Shown here piece by piece: positions 33,490 through 42,816 of a DNA stretch of 64,000 nucleotides. This DNA comes from Bacteroidota bacterium (GTDB taxonomy: Bacteria > Bacteroidota > Ignavibacteria > UBA10030 > UBA8401): contig JAJYOK010000001.1 in NCBI GenBank assembly GCA_021796215.1, positions 434,001 to 498,000 on the forward strand, given 5' to 3'. Below the pieces are notes generated by a model. The model searched no databases, was not told the origin of the DNA, and saw only the letters and a program-made list of their open reading frames with translations. A program made the translations under genes and the position numbers. Position 1 is the stretch's first letter. Each line of letters begins with the position of its first letter.

Positions 33490-34844
33490 AGACACATTGG
33501 AATATAATGGTTGTTGATGACGAAGAAGTGATGCGTGAATCGCTTGCCGCGTGGCTTCGCGAAGACGGGTACTGCGTTGACACCGCAGTCTCCGGATTGA
33601 ATGCAATTGATAAGGCGAAAGCGAAAGAGTACGCGATTTACTTCATTGATTTGAAAATGCCCGGCGGCGTTGACGGCATTGAAACGATGATGGAAATCAA
33701 AAAAATCCATTCCGAAGCATCCATCATTATTGTGACGGCATACGCGACGGTAGATACTGCAATCACCGCAATGAAAGAAGGTGCGCAGGAATATATTGTG
33801 AAGCCGTGCAATCCCGAAGAGATCTCGCTTCTCGTCGACCGCATTGTGAAGATTAAAAATCTTCAACGGGAAAACACAATTTTGAGAAAGAAATTGACCA
33901 AGCAGTATAATTTCTACGATATTATCAGCAAGAATTCGAAGATGATGGAAATTTTTGCGCTGGTCAAAGAGATTGCGAGCATGAAGAGCACAGTGCTCAT
34001 TCAAGGAGAAAGCGGAACCGGCAAAGAGCTTATTGCGCGGGCCATTCATTTTTCGGGTGACCGTGCCGGCAAGCCGTTTGTCGGAGTTTCGTGTGCCGCG
34101 CTCACGGAATCGCTGCTCGAATCAGAATTATTCGGACACGAAAAGGGATCGTTCACCGGAGCAACGGCGACGAAGAAAGGGAAGTTCGAAATTGCAAACG
34201 GCGGGACGCTTTTCCTTGATGAGATCGGCGACATTTCATCAAAGTTGCAAATAAATTTGCTGCGCGTGCTTCAGGAAAGAAAATTCTACCGTGTCGGTGG
34301 TACTGAACAAATTGATGTTGATGTTCGCATCATTACTGCGACGAATAGAAACCTCGCTCAGGCGGTGGACGAAGGAACGTTCCGTGACGATTTGTTCTAC
34401 CGATTGAATGTCATCAATATTCAGCTGCCTCCTTTGCGCGAACGGCGGGAGGATATTCCGCTGCTTGTGAATAATTTTATCGAACGGATCGCGCCGGAAT
34501 TAGGCAAAGAAGCAATGGAGGTTTCGGAAGGCGCGTTAAAAACTTTGATGAATTATAACTGGCCCGGCAACGTGCGGGAATTGGAAAATGCGGTTGAGCG
34601 GGCTATTGTAACGTGTAAGACAAAAATGTTGACTGAAGAAGATTTTACTTTCTTAAGCCACAGCCATGAACAGAAGCAATGGGCTATTCCCGAACAGATG
34701 TCTCTCGATGAGTTAACGAATCAGGCGATCACCGCAACCCTGAACAGAACTCACGGCAACATCAAAGAGGCGGCGGCGATTCTTGGAATTGACCGCTCAA
34801 CTTTATATGACAGGCTGAAGAAATATAATCTTCCAAGGAATTAA
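33486..34844 (+). CDS. NtrC-family sigma54-dependent response regulator
   Basis: 452 residues; ATG has GGAG upstream. Receiver domain (1-120) with phospho-acceptor D55 (YFIDLKMPG) and the acidic pair near the start (VVDDEEV). AAA+ domain (about 145-380): Walker A GESGTGKE (174-181), the sigma54-contact loop as G221-S-F-T-G-A226 (Ser instead of the common Ala at the second position), Walker B GGTLFLDEIGD, and arginine-finger region FRDDLFYRLNV. A Fis-type helix-turn-helix ends the protein (about 410-450: IKEAAAILGIDRSTLYDRLK). It activates sigma54 promoters after phosphorylation by the kinase of the same operon; candidate targets are the two promoters in 30734-31231. Confidence 0.95.
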   Translation: MKTHWNIMVVDDEEVMRESLAAWLREDGYCVDTAVSGLNAIDKAKAKEYAIYFIDLKMPGGVDGIETMMEIKKIHSEASIIIVTAYATVDTAITAMKEGAQEYIVKPCNPEEISLLVDRIVKIKNLQRENTILRKKLTKQYNFYDIISKNSKMMEIFALVKEIASMKSTVLIQGESGTGKELIARAIHFSGDRAGKPFVGVSCAALTESLLESELFGHEKGSFTGATATKKGKFEIANGGTLFLDEIGDISSKLQINLLRVLQERKFYRVGGTEQIDVDVRIITATNRNLAQAVDEGTFRDDLFYRLNVINIQLPPLRERREDIPLLVNNFIERIAPELGKEAMEVSEGALKTLMNYNWPGNVRELENAVERAIVTCKTKMLTEEDFTFLSHSHEQKQWAIPEQMSLDELTNQAITATLNRTHGNIKEAAAILGIDRSTLYDRLKKYNLPRN

Positions 34845-35206
34845 GAATTTTCGGGGTTTCGAGGAAAGGCTTGCAGGCAACCTTGTCAAGGTTAGTCCCT
34901 AATTATGACTGCTAAGGGCTTGATTTTGAAGTAAAGAAAAGAGAAATTGTGTACCACTTAGGTGAGAGAGAATAGCCCCAGATTCTCTTACAAACTTTCC
35001 CCCATTCTTTGCCGGATGGTGTACGTTACAATAAGATGTCTGCTTGCACATTGATGAACATTATATTGTGAAGAGCATCATTTTCAATTATACTGATGAT
35101 GTGCATCATTAACATGTACAGCGTAACGAATTGTATGAAGGCAAAAAATTAAGCGCCCCCTTCACATTTGTTAATCTTCATTGTTCCATTTGACCAAGGT
35201 GAACTT
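34845..35206. other. 362-bp intergenic stretch with small palindromes
   Basis: No gene is supported. A perfect AACCTTG-T-CAAGGTT palindrome lies at 34879-34893, soon after the regulator stop, and may stabilise the 3' end; no T run follows directly. ATGATG-TG-CATCAT (35096-35109) lies about 100 bp before the next gene and could be an operator. No convincing promoter was found. Confidence 0.5.
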
Positions 35207-35752
35207 ATGCGATCTTTCTTATGGTTTCTTTTGATTTTCAACGTTTCTTGGTGCTATGCACAAAGAGCGACATTTGAGGTTTTCTTGCGGGATGGCTCTG
35301 TAGGAATTCATTATATTTCTGACATCAACAGTCTCGCATGTACTGAGGATTCTTTTTTTGTCACGTTTGTAAACGAATCTGTTCAAGGATATTTGTTGTC
35401 GGATATCAAGCGGCTCGACTTTTCGTCTCTTGCGGCAACTTACACAGAAACGGAAAAAAACAAAAACATAATTTCCACTTTTTTACTTCGTCAGAATTTC
35501 CCAAATCCTTTCAATCCTTCTACGCAAATTCAATACGAGCTTCCGTATTCTGGCAATGTTGAAGTTACAATTTTCGATATTAATGGGCGACTTATCTGTT
35601 CTCTTTTGAGATCACATCAATCGCATGGGGTTCATTTTGTTTTATGGAATGGCCGTTCCAACTCCGGCTCCAGTGTTGCAAGTGGAGTATATTTCTGTCG
35701 AGTACGATTCGATAACTCTTTTCTCACAAAAAAACTTTTGCTTGTTAAGTAA
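35207..35752 (+). CDS. Small secreted protein with T9SS sorting domain
   Basis: 181 residues from ATG 35207, with AAGGTGA upstream; the frame opens at a TTG (35168) that lacks a binding site. Signal peptide SFLWFLLIFNVSWCYAQ. Residues 20-80 form a short domain with LRDGSVGIHYISDINSL and YLLSDIKRLDF; a similar phrase (NGETDTIAIADIKNITF) occurs in the next gene, so both may share a small beta-rich module. The last 85 residues are a T9SS type A domain (FPNPFNPSTQIQYELP ... KKLLLVK). The mature domain is only about 80 residues, so the protein is mainly export signal; function unknown. Confidence 0.75.
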   Translation: MRSFLWFLLIFNVSWCYAQRATFEVFLRDGSVGIHYISDINSLACTEDSFFVTFVNESVQGYLLSDIKRLDFSSLAATYTETEKNKNIISTFLLRQNFPNPFNPSTQIQYELPYSGNVEVTIFDINGRLICSLLRSHQSHGVHFVLWNGRSNSGSSVASGVYFCRVRFDNSFLTKKLLLVK

Positions 35753-35776
35753 ACTTACCCTGTCAGGAGAATAGTC

Positions 35777-36640
35777 ATGAAGATCATTGTTCAATCCATG
35801 CTGTTGTTAATCCTTTGCCAACTCTCCGTTGCTCAGAAGAGTGTCCTTATTAACAAGACAAATGGAGAAACTGATACAATTGCAATAGCCGACATCAAGA
35901 ACATCACGTTTCTCAGGATGAATATTCCACAGTCTGATACGTGTATTCCTCCTTTAGATAGTGTTGTCGCGTGGTTTCAATTTGACGATACTACCACAGA
36001 TGCAATGAACGGGCGCATAGGGACTAGGTTCGGTCAAGCTAGCTTCGGTATGGGAGTTGTTCGAGAGGGGTTAGAGCTTGATGGGTTCGGAAGTTTCTGC
36101 TCATTTCCTGATACAACATTATACGATTTAAAAACGTCGTTAAGCATTGTGTGCTGGGTGAAACTTTCTGCCCCGATTTCAGCCCAGCCTTATCCGGGCT
36201 GGCGGGGCAACTATTCAATAATTATTGAGAAAGGTAATGGGGATTATCATTATCGCAATTATGGACTGTATTTCTCCAGGGCTGACAACACACTTTGTTT
36301 CAATGGAGCTGACACAGCGAATACAAATTATGTTTTTTTGACAATTCTTGAACATGCTGATTCACTGTTTGACGATTTAGACTGGCACCATGTAGCCGCT
36401 GTTTGGAATAGATCAACTGCGACCTCTTCAATTTTTATTGATGGGAAGCTCCTTGTCTCTACGAGCGGGACAAATGGCGATCTCACAACCAACGATGAGA
36501 CCTTAAAAATTGGTGCTGAAGCAGCAGACCAATTTTTCCTCGACGGCTCTGTTGATGAAGTGCTCATTTTCGGAAGGGCAATTACACCTACAGAAGTTGA
36601 GGCGTTATACAATTCCGGTGCCAAGGGGGTTTGTCGATGA
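35777..36640 (+). CDS. Secreted LamG/concanavalin A-like lectin-domain protein
   Basis: 287 residues with signal peptide (SMLLLILCQLSVAQ). After a short N-terminal module, residues 70-285 are a LamG-like jelly roll (PF13385 type): VVAWFQFDDTTTDAMNG, LKTSLSIVCWVKL, DLDWHHVAAVWN, IFIDGKLL, and DEVLIFGRAITPTEVEALYN. These domains bind sugars or act as adhesive modules in secreted proteins. No T9SS tail is present. The gene is 24 nt after the T9SS gene and probably cotranscribed. Confidence 0.8.
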   Translation: MKIIVQSMLLLILCQLSVAQKSVLINKTNGETDTIAIADIKNITFLRMNIPQSDTCIPPLDSVVAWFQFDDTTTDAMNGRIGTRFGQASFGMGVVREGLELDGFGSFCSFPDTTLYDLKTSLSIVCWVKLSAPISAQPYPGWRGNYSIIIEKGNGDYHYRNYGLYFSRADNTLCFNGADTANTNYVFLTILEHADSLFDDLDWHHVAAVWNRSTATSSIFIDGKLLVSTSGTNGDLTTNDETLKIGAEAADQFFLDGSVDEVLIFGRAITPTEVEALYNSGAKGVCR

Positions 36641-36736
36641 GGTAAACGCACACGTCGCGCGCGGACTGCAAAACTCAAACAATCTACCACCGCGAGTTGA
36701 CTCCATAGTCGTTGGGCGGAAATAAGCAACAAAAGA

Positions 36737-37321
36737 ATGAATAAAAAAATATTGGCATGTTATCTTTGTATTCTTCTTTGCATGGGTTGTCAAAAAGATA
36801 ATCCCATTGGACAACCGTTACTTCCTGAATTTGTGTTTAGGAAACTAGTATGTAATGCGGGTGTATATACCAAGATTGATACTGTAAAGAATGATACATT
36901 GGTGGCTACGCAGTTAATATATGGGTTGGATGCCTACTTCCATAATTATTATGGATCAATTTTGATGCAAATAGTGACTGTCAAAAGTTTTACAGATACA
37001 CTATACGATGGAGCAATAAGTAATTCTCCCGACCAAATAAACTATCCGGTTTGGTCCGTTAAAATCAGCCTGCCTAATGTTTTGCAAGAAGGCGATAGTG
37101 TGAAGGTTTACTCCAAAATTTATGGTACGTTTTGGAGTGATTCAAAACTTCAAAAGTCGATTGGTGAATTTTATTATTTTGACAGTACCTATGCCAGGAT
37201 TTTTCGCTACGTTTATCTTTTAGATTCGCCGTACAATGGTCTCTTCTACGGAAGTGAACCAGGGAAGATAGAACAGAGTGAACGAGCCAACAAACAGAAA
37301 AGCCTTAGCACAAGCAAGTGA
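36737..37321 (+). CDS. Hypothetical lipoprotein
   Basis: 194 residues with a lipoprotein signal (ILACYLCILL then lipobox CMGC, mature from C18). The rest is beta-rich with no family I recognise; it ends in a polar Lys/Ser tail. Its base composition looks more AT-rich than its neighbours. The reading is supported by the signal peptide and coherent length only. Confidence 0.6.
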   Translation: MNKKILACYLCILLCMGCQKDNPIGQPLLPEFVFRKLVCNAGVYTKIDTVKNDTLVATQLIYGLDAYFHNYYGSILMQIVTVKSFTDTLYDGAISNSPDQINYPVWSVKISLPNVLQEGDSVKVYSKIYGTFWSDSKLQKSIGEFYYFDSTYARIFRYVYLLDSPYNGLFYGSEPGKIEQSERANKQKSLSTSK

Positions 37322-37508
37322 ACAATGTCCAGTAACTGCAAGTAAATAAAGGGCATTGATTACCGAGATCTTATACCAGCAGATAAATCTGTGGCCTGAG
37401 TAAATTGTCCCGCTTTTTGAAATTCCTCAGTCGGACCTGCGACCATACATGAGAACCGATTAGCATTCTAGGCGCCGCAAGCAGTTCAGAGGGCTTTCCT
37501 TTTTCATC

Positions 37509-37538
37509 TATTGACAATTCTCGTAGAATTTGTTTACA
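37509..37538 (+). promoter_or_regulatory. sigma70-type promoter for the pyrimidine catabolic operon
   Basis: TTGACA (37509-37514), 18-nt spacer, TACATT (37533-37538). It lies about 60 nt upstream of the first pathway gene, which has GGAGG 5 nt before its ATG. Confidence 0.6.
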
Positions 37539-37599
37539 TTCTTTCCACGGAAATTTTCATCACCGCATTCTCACTATCTTCACTCACTCAGGAGGCGAT

Positions 37600-38475
37600 A
37601 TGTCACGCATTGTTCGAAGCGGTCTTATTCAGTGTTCCATTGCAGCATCCAACGACCAGCCTATTTCAAAAATAAAAAAGGCAATGATTGATAAACACAT
37701 TCCGCTGATCGAAAAAGCAGGAAAAGACGGCGTGCAGATTTTGTGCTTACAGGAAGTTTTCAACGGCCCTTATTTTTGCGCCGAACAGAAAGCAAAATGG
37801 TACGAGATGACGGAAAAAATTCCGGATGGGCCGACAGTAAAGCTGATGCAGAAATATGCCAGGAAATATAAAATGGCAATGATTGTTCCGCTGTATGAAA
37901 TAGAAATGGCTGGCGTTTACTACAACACCGCTGCCGTTCTTGATGCCGATGGCACTTTTCTCGGCAAGTACCGCAAACATCACATTCCGCAAGTAGACCC
38001 GGGATTTTGGGAAAAATTTTATTTCAAGCCGGGAAATCTCGGCTATCCGGTTTTTAAAACACGGTATGCAGACATCGGCGTGTATATTTGTTATGACAGA
38101 CATTTTCCGGAAGGCGCGCGTGTTCTCGGCTTAAACGGCGCAGAGATTGTTTACAATCCGTCTGCAACCGTAGCCGGGCTTTCGGAATATTTGTGGGAAT
38201 TGGAACAGCCGGCTCATGCGGCGGCGAATGGATATTTCGTCGGTGCTATCAACCGTGTTGGAACGGAAGCGCCGTGGAATATCGGCGAGTTTTACGGCAA
38301 GAGTTATTTCTGCAATCCGCGCGGAAAAATTATTGCGCAAGCTAGCCGCGACAAAACTGAATTGCTTGTCGCCGATTTGGATTTGGATATGATCCGCGAA
38401 GTTCGCTCCGTGTGGCAGTTCTACCGCGACCGAAGACCGGAGACGTATGGGAAAATTGTGGAACTGAACGACTGA
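37600..38475 (+). CDS. Beta-ureidopropionase (nitrilase superfamily amidohydrolase)
   Basis: 291 residues of the CN-hydrolase fold. The catalytic triad is visible: E52 (CLQEVFNGPYF), K126 (KYRKHHIPQ) and C164 (YICYDRHFPEG). Those sequence contexts are typical of beta-ureidopropionase and N-carbamoylputrescine amidase. The neighbours decide: PreT, PreA and dihydropyrimidinase follow, so the reaction is N-carbamoyl-beta-alanine to beta-alanine, CO2 and ammonia, the third step of reductive pyrimidine breakdown. Cytoplasmic. It opens the operon, with the promoter at 37509 and GGAGG before the ATG. Confidence 0.92.
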   Translation: MSRIVRSGLIQCSIAASNDQPISKIKKAMIDKHIPLIEKAGKDGVQILCLQEVFNGPYFCAEQKAKWYEMTEKIPDGPTVKLMQKYARKYKMAMIVPLYEIEMAGVYYNTAAVLDADGTFLGKYRKHHIPQVDPGFWEKFYFKPGNLGYPVFKTRYADIGVYICYDRHFPEGARVLGLNGAEIVYNPSATVAGLSEYLWELEQPAHAAANGYFVGAINRVGTEAPWNIGEFYGKSYFCNPRGKIIAQASRDKTELLVADLDLDMIREVRSVWQFYRDRRPETYGKIVELND

Positions 38476-38493
38476 GCGCGCAGAAAGAGCGCA

Positions 38494-38564
38494 GGTTCGT
38501 GGTTGACGGTTCAAGGCTAAGGTAGAACAAGCTTACCGTCGGACTGAAACCGTGAACCCTGAAC
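38494..38564 (+). repeat. Imperfect intergenic inverted repeat (GGTTC/GAACC type)
   Basis: GGTTGACGGTTCAAGG on the left pairs imperfectly with CTGAAACCGTGAACC on the right; the centre GGTAGAACAAGCTTACC is itself partly self-complementary. It fills the gap between the amidohydrolase and aminotransferase genes. Two related elements occur in the next gaps of the operon. Confidence 0.6.
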
Positions 38565-38600
38565 TAATAACAATTTTTTAATTAATAGAAAGCTAAGAAG

Positions 38601-39953
38601 ATGTCCCTAACTTTATCTACACAAGAAGTCACCGATCTGACTGCAAAATACACTTACGGCACCTGGCGCAAACAAAAGGGATGGAAGCCGCTTCACGTCG
38701 TTGATGCAGAAGGCGTTCGTTTCACAGATGCGGCGGGAAAACAATATCTCGATTTTTCATCGCAGTTGATGTGTGTAACGCTCGGATATAAAAATCAGGC
38801 GGTCATCAAAGCAATTGAAGAGCAGGCACGAACGCTTCCCTATATTGCTCCCGGATACGCAACAACTGTCCGCGCCGAATTGAGCAAGATGCTTTTGGAA
38901 GTTCTTCCCGACAAGTCGGGATTGGAGAAATTTTTCTTTACAACTTCCGGAACAGAAGCAAATGAAGCGGCATTCAAAATTGCGAGAATGGTGACGGGGA
39001 AAACTAAAATCATTGCACGGTATCATTCGTATCACGGTTCAACGATGGGTTCAATTGCAGCAACCGGCGACCCGCGCAGGTGGGCAATGGAGCCGGCGGG
39101 AAAAGTGCCGGGAGTAATTTTTGGTCCCGAGGTGCATTGCTATCAGTGTCCTATTCATCACACATATCCTGAATGCAATATTGCATGTGTTGATTACATT
39201 GAACATATGATTGAAAACGAAGGAGACGTTGCTGCGGTGCTTGTTGAACCGGTTGTCGGAACGAACGGCGTTCTTGTTCCGCCGAAAGAATATCTTCCGC
39301 GGCTTCGTGAAATATGCGACCGCCACGATGTCCTTCTCATTGCCGACGAAGTGATGACCGGATGGGGGCGCACGGGGAAATGGTTTGCCGTTGACCACTG
39401 GAATGTGAAACCGGATATTCTTACGACAGCAAAAGGAATCACGACGGCGTATGTACCGCTGGGATTATGCGCAACCTCAAAAAAAATTGCCGACTATTTT
39501 GAGGATCACTATTTTTCACACGGCCACACGTATGAAGCTCACCCACTTACGCTGGCACCGGCGATTGCGGCAATCAACGAAATGAAGCGGCTCGATTTGA
39601 TTAACCGCTCAAATGAAGTCGGCGCGTATCTTGGAGAAAAACTTCGCGACCTGAAACCGAAGCATCCGTCTATTGGTGACGTGCGCGGGCTTGGAATGTT
39701 TTGGGGCGTCGAGCTTGTGAAAAATCAAAAGACAAAGCAGCCGTTCAACACTTACAACGACAAGGTTTCCGGTACGCCGTTGCTTGTGGATAAAGTCGCT
39801 GCCGAGATGATGAAGAACGGCGTTTTTATTCAAGCATGGGTGAGCCATTTTGTCATCGCACCGCCGCTCATTATGTCGAAGGAAGATATTGATATTGGCG
39901 TTGCGGCACTCGACGCGGCGCTGAAGATTGCAGATGTGGAGGTAGAACATTGA
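38601..39953 (+). CDS. Class III PLP aminotransferase, probable beta-alanine aminotransferase
   Basis: 450 residues with the class III aminotransferase layout: TSGTEANEAAFKIAR (phosphate site), YHSYHGSTMGS, LIADEVMTGWGRTGKW (Asp contacting the PLP nitrogen), and PLP lysine K278 (DILTTAKGITTAY). It also has a Cys/His-rich insert, VHCYQCPIHHTYPECNIAC, which could bind a metal and is worth noting. In this operon the amino donor is most likely beta-alanine, giving malonate semialdehyde for the dehydrogenase at 45791-47248. Other class III substrates (GABA, taurine) cannot be excluded from sequence alone. Confidence 0.85.
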   Translation: MSLTLSTQEVTDLTAKYTYGTWRKQKGWKPLHVVDAEGVRFTDAAGKQYLDFSSQLMCVTLGYKNQAVIKAIEEQARTLPYIAPGYATTVRAELSKMLLEVLPDKSGLEKFFFTTSGTEANEAAFKIARMVTGKTKIIARYHSYHGSTMGSIAATGDPRRWAMEPAGKVPGVIFGPEVHCYQCPIHHTYPECNIACVDYIEHMIENEGDVAAVLVEPVVGTNGVLVPPKEYLPRLREICDRHDVLLIADEVMTGWGRTGKWFAVDHWNVKPDILTTAKGITTAYVPLGLCATSKKIADYFEDHYFSHGHTYEAHPLTLAPAIAAINEMKRLDLINRSNEVGAYLGEKLRDLKPKHPSIGDVRGLGMFWGVELVKNQKTKQPFNTYNDKVSGTPLLVDKVAAEMMKNGVFIQAWVSHFVIAPPLIMSKEDIDIGVAALDAALKIADVEVEH

Positions 39954-41296
39954 ACAACATCGCTTCTAAACTTTCCAACGAAGAATACGAAGCTAACTTT
40001 GCAGAACTTCATCCGCCTTTTACTTCCGCCGCTGCAACTGTCGAAGCGAACCGGTGTCTCTACTGTTTCGATTCGCCCTGCATGAAAGCCTGCCCAACGC
40101 ACATCGATATTTCCACCTTCATTAAAAAAATCACAACGGGAAACATGAAAGGCTCGGCGAAAACAATTCTTTCGTCGAATTGGATTGCACTGACGTGCGC
40201 CAAAGCGTGTCCGGTGAACGTGTTGTGTGAAGGCGCGTGCGTTTATAATGCGAAAGGCGAAGAGCCGATCCAAATTGGCCGGCTGCAGCGGTATGTGATG
40301 GATTGGTATGTTGAGAAAGGAATGCCGCAATTGTTTACACCTGCGCCGAAGAACGGGAAATCAGTCGGCATTATCGGTGCAGGGCCATCGGGACTTGCGT
40401 GCGCCGCAGAGCTTGCGTTAATGGGATACGAAGTGGTGATCTACGAAGCGAAGCACATTGCCGGAGGACTTGACACACACGGCATCGCTCCTTATAAAAT
40501 GAAACAGCAGGACAGTCTGAATGAAGTGAAGATGGTAGAAAAACTCGGCGTGACAATTAAAACAGGCGTTCGGGTTGGAGAAACTATTTCTGTTGAGGAT
40601 CTCACAAAGAAACATGATGCAATTTTTCTCGGCGTTGGATTGAAAACGCCGACGCGCCTCGGTATTCCGGGAGAAGAATTGAACGGCGTGTATGACGCGC
40701 TCACGTTCATCGAGAAGGTAACAACCAGAAAATGGAATTCGGTTGATGTCGGGAAGCGCGTTGCGGTTATCGGCGCGGGGAATACTGCGATTGATGCGGC
40801 GACGGAAGCCAAACGGCTCGGTGCTGAAAAGGTATGCATGCTTTACCGCCGAAGTGAAAAAGAAATGCCTGCGTATAAATTTGAATTTGAGCTTGCAAAG
40901 AAAGATGGAATAGAATTTCAATTTCTCACAGCCCCGAAAAGAATTCTCGGCAACGGCAAAGTTGAAGCAGTTGAATGCCTGAAGATGGAACTCGGGGAAA
41001 AGGACAGCGAAGGACGCAGGAAGCCGAAACCAATTCCCGGGTCAGAATTTCAAATTCCGGTTGATATGCTTATCAAATCTGCGGGGCAGAACATTGAAGA
41101 AACTTTTCTTTCTGGAATTCCCGGCTTGAAAACGGCCGGCGGCGTTGTTGTCGTGAATTCGGAAACATTGCAAACGACAAACGTAAAATTTTTTGCCGGC
41201 GGAGACTGCATCAACGGCGGGAAAGAAGTCGTCAACGCTGCGGCGGATGGAAAGAAGGCGGCGGGAAACATAGATCGTTGGCTGTTTGTGAAATGA
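39950..41296 (+). CDS. preT: Dihydropyrimidine dehydrogenase subunit PreT (NAD(P)H/FAD-binding)
   Basis: 448 residues. The TTG start overlaps the aminotransferase stop and has GGAGG 7 nt upstream. The N-terminal 110 residues hold the Cys set of the GltD-like iron-sulfur domain (CLYCFDSPCMKACP; CAKACPVNVLCEGACVY). Two dinucleotide folds follow: FAD site VGIIGAGPSGLACAAELA and NAD(P)H site RVAVIGAGNTAIDAATEA. The late FAD contact is KFFAGGDCINGG. It resembles the small subunit of glutamate synthase, but the preA gene beside it identifies it as the electron-input half of dihydropyrimidine dehydrogenase, which reduces uracil and thymine with NAD(P)H. Confidence 0.92.
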   Translation: MNNIASKLSNEEYEANFAELHPPFTSAAATVEANRCLYCFDSPCMKACPTHIDISTFIKKITTGNMKGSAKTILSSNWIALTCAKACPVNVLCEGACVYNAKGEEPIQIGRLQRYVMDWYVEKGMPQLFTPAPKNGKSVGIIGAGPSGLACAAELALMGYEVVIYEAKHIAGGLDTHGIAPYKMKQQDSLNEVKMVEKLGVTIKTGVRVGETISVEDLTKKHDAIFLGVGLKTPTRLGIPGEELNGVYDALTFIEKVTTRKWNSVDVGKRVAVIGAGNTAIDAATEAKRLGAEKVCMLYRRSEKEMPAYKFEFELAKKDGIEFQFLTAPKRILGNGKVEAVECLKMELGEKDSEGRRKPKPIPGSEFQIPVDMLIKSAGQNIEETFLSGIPGLKTAGGVVVVNSETLQTTNVKFFAGGDCINGGKEVVNAAADGKKAAGNIDRWLFVK

Positions 41297-41316
41297 ATTC
41301 ATTCGGTTAGAGGTTC

Positions 41317-41386
41317 GTGTTTCGAGATTCGAGTTAAAAGAACAGAAGTTTAAGATTCCACCCACAAAACCCGAAACCCGAAACAC
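41317..41386 (+). repeat. Imperfect intergenic inverted repeat (GTGTTTCG/CGAAACAC)
   Basis: GTGTTTCGAGATTCGAG (41317-41333) pairs with CCCGAAACCCGAAACAC (41370-41386) with a few mismatches. It lies in the 124-bp gap between preT and preA. Confidence 0.6.
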
Positions 41387-41420
41387 TGGCAGTGTCAAAT
41401 AAAATTAGAGCGAGGCACTT

Positions 41421-42761
41421 ATGGTTGACTTATCAACAAACTGCGGCGGCATTAAATCTCCGAATCCTTTCTGGCTTGCATCGGCGCCTCCGACGAATTC
41501 TGCATATCAGGTGTGCAAAGCATTTGAAGCAGGTTGGGGCGGCGCAGTGTGGAAAACAATCGGCGCGCCGGTGATGAACGTGGTGAACCGCTACGCCGCG
41601 ATTGATTACAATGGACAGAAAATCGTCGGGTTGAACAATATCGAACTCATCAGCGACCGTTCGATCGAAATTAATCTGAAAGAGATTTCCGAGACAAAAA
41701 AGTTATGGCCCGACCGCGCTGTGGTCGCTTCATTGATGGTCGAATCTGACAGGCAAATATGGCATGACATTGTAAAGCGAACGGTTGATTCCGGTGCTGA
41801 TGGTATCGAATTGAATTATGGCTGTCCGCATGGAATGAGTGAGCGCGGAATGGGCTCGGCAGTGGGACAGGTTCCGGAATATTGTTCGATGATCACTGAA
41901 TGGGTAACGGAGGTTTCAACGATTCCCGTTATCGTGAAACTCACGCCGAACATCACCGACATTCGTTATCCCGGGCGCGCCGCAAAAAAAGGAGGAGCGG
42001 ATGCGATATCGCTTATCAATACTATCAACACGATCATGGGCGTCAATCTCGATACGTTTGAAATTGAGCCGTCACGCGGCGGCAAGGGAGGGCATGGCGG
42101 TTATGCGGGTCCCGCGGTGAAGCCGATTGCGTTGCACATGGTTTCGGAGATTGCGCGAGACCCGGAAATCAATTTGCCGATTTCAGCTATCGGTGGAATT
42201 TCTACGTGGCGCGATGCGCTTGAATTTATTTTACTCGGCTCTTCGAATGTTCAGGTGTGCACGGCGGCGATGCACTATGGTTTCCGTATTGTTGAAGATA
42301 TGATTGACGGCCTGACGAATTGGATGGAAGAAAAAGGATTCACATCGCTTGATCAAATACGGGGGAAAGCGCTGCCGAATATTACAAGCTTCGGCGAAAT
42401 GGATTTGTTGTACAAAGCCGTTGCGCATATTGATGAGAAAAAATGTATTCAATGCAATCTTTGCTACATCGCGTGTGAAGATACAGCGCATCAGTGCATT
42501 GACCTTCTTCCGGGAGACGGGCAGCCAAAAGCTGATCCGTATGCTGCGGAAAAGAAGCAGCCGACTGTTCGTGAAGCGGATTGTGTTGGATGCCGTTTGT
42601 GCTACATCGTTTGCCCTGTGGAAAATTGCATAACAATGGTGCGCAAAGAAAATGGCGGCAAACCGAAAACATGGAATGAATTGGTGAAAGAACTTCCTCA
42701 GCCGATGAGTCTTGAAGATTTAAGAAAGTTTCAGCACGAACACGGAATTGAAATACACTGA
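41421..42761 (+). CDS. preA: Dihydropyrimidine dehydrogenase subunit PreA (FMN, two [4Fe-4S])
   Basis: 446 residues. An FMN-binding TIM barrel (about 1-310) related to dihydroorotate dehydrogenase has NCGGIKSPNPFWLASAPPT, ELNYGCPHGMSERGMGSAVG, VIVKLTPNITDI and GADAISLINTINTI. The C-terminal 110 residues form a two-cluster ferredoxin: CIQCNLCYIAC with HQC, and CVGCRLCYIVC with ENC. The barrel reduces uracil or thymine to the 5,6-dihydro form. In the animal enzyme, as I recall it, a Cys in the GLACGQ segment protonates the base; here the matching segment is GSAVGQ with Val, common in bacterial PreA-like proteins. It works with PreT. Confidence 0.93.
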   Translation: MVDLSTNCGGIKSPNPFWLASAPPTNSAYQVCKAFEAGWGGAVWKTIGAPVMNVVNRYAAIDYNGQKIVGLNNIELISDRSIEINLKEISETKKLWPDRAVVASLMVESDRQIWHDIVKRTVDSGADGIELNYGCPHGMSERGMGSAVGQVPEYCSMITEWVTEVSTIPVIVKLTPNITDIRYPGRAAKKGGADAISLINTINTIMGVNLDTFEIEPSRGGKGGHGGYAGPAVKPIALHMVSEIARDPEINLPISAIGGISTWRDALEFILLGSSNVQVCTAAMHYGFRIVEDMIDGLTNWMEEKGFTSLDQIRGKALPNITSFGEMDLLYKAVAHIDEKKCIQCNLCYIACEDTAHQCIDLLPGDGQPKADPYAAEKKQPTVREADCVGCRLCYIVCPVENCITMVRKENGGKPKTWNELVKELPQPMSLEDLRKFQHEHGIEIH

Positions 42762-42816
42762 ACGGCTCAGCAAACGCATCTGGCCGTGAAACATTTTTCA
42801 ATAAGGAGAATTCACA

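Noticed and set aside
33465-34049. 194-residue reading frame on the minus strand
   Set aside because: It lies fully opposite the conserved response-regulator gene and has no family features.
34845-35206. Small RNA gene
   Set aside because: Only short palindromes are visible; no promoter with a terminator could be found.
39950-41296. Glutamate synthase small subunit
   Set aside because: The fold is the same, but no large subunit is near and preA follows directly.
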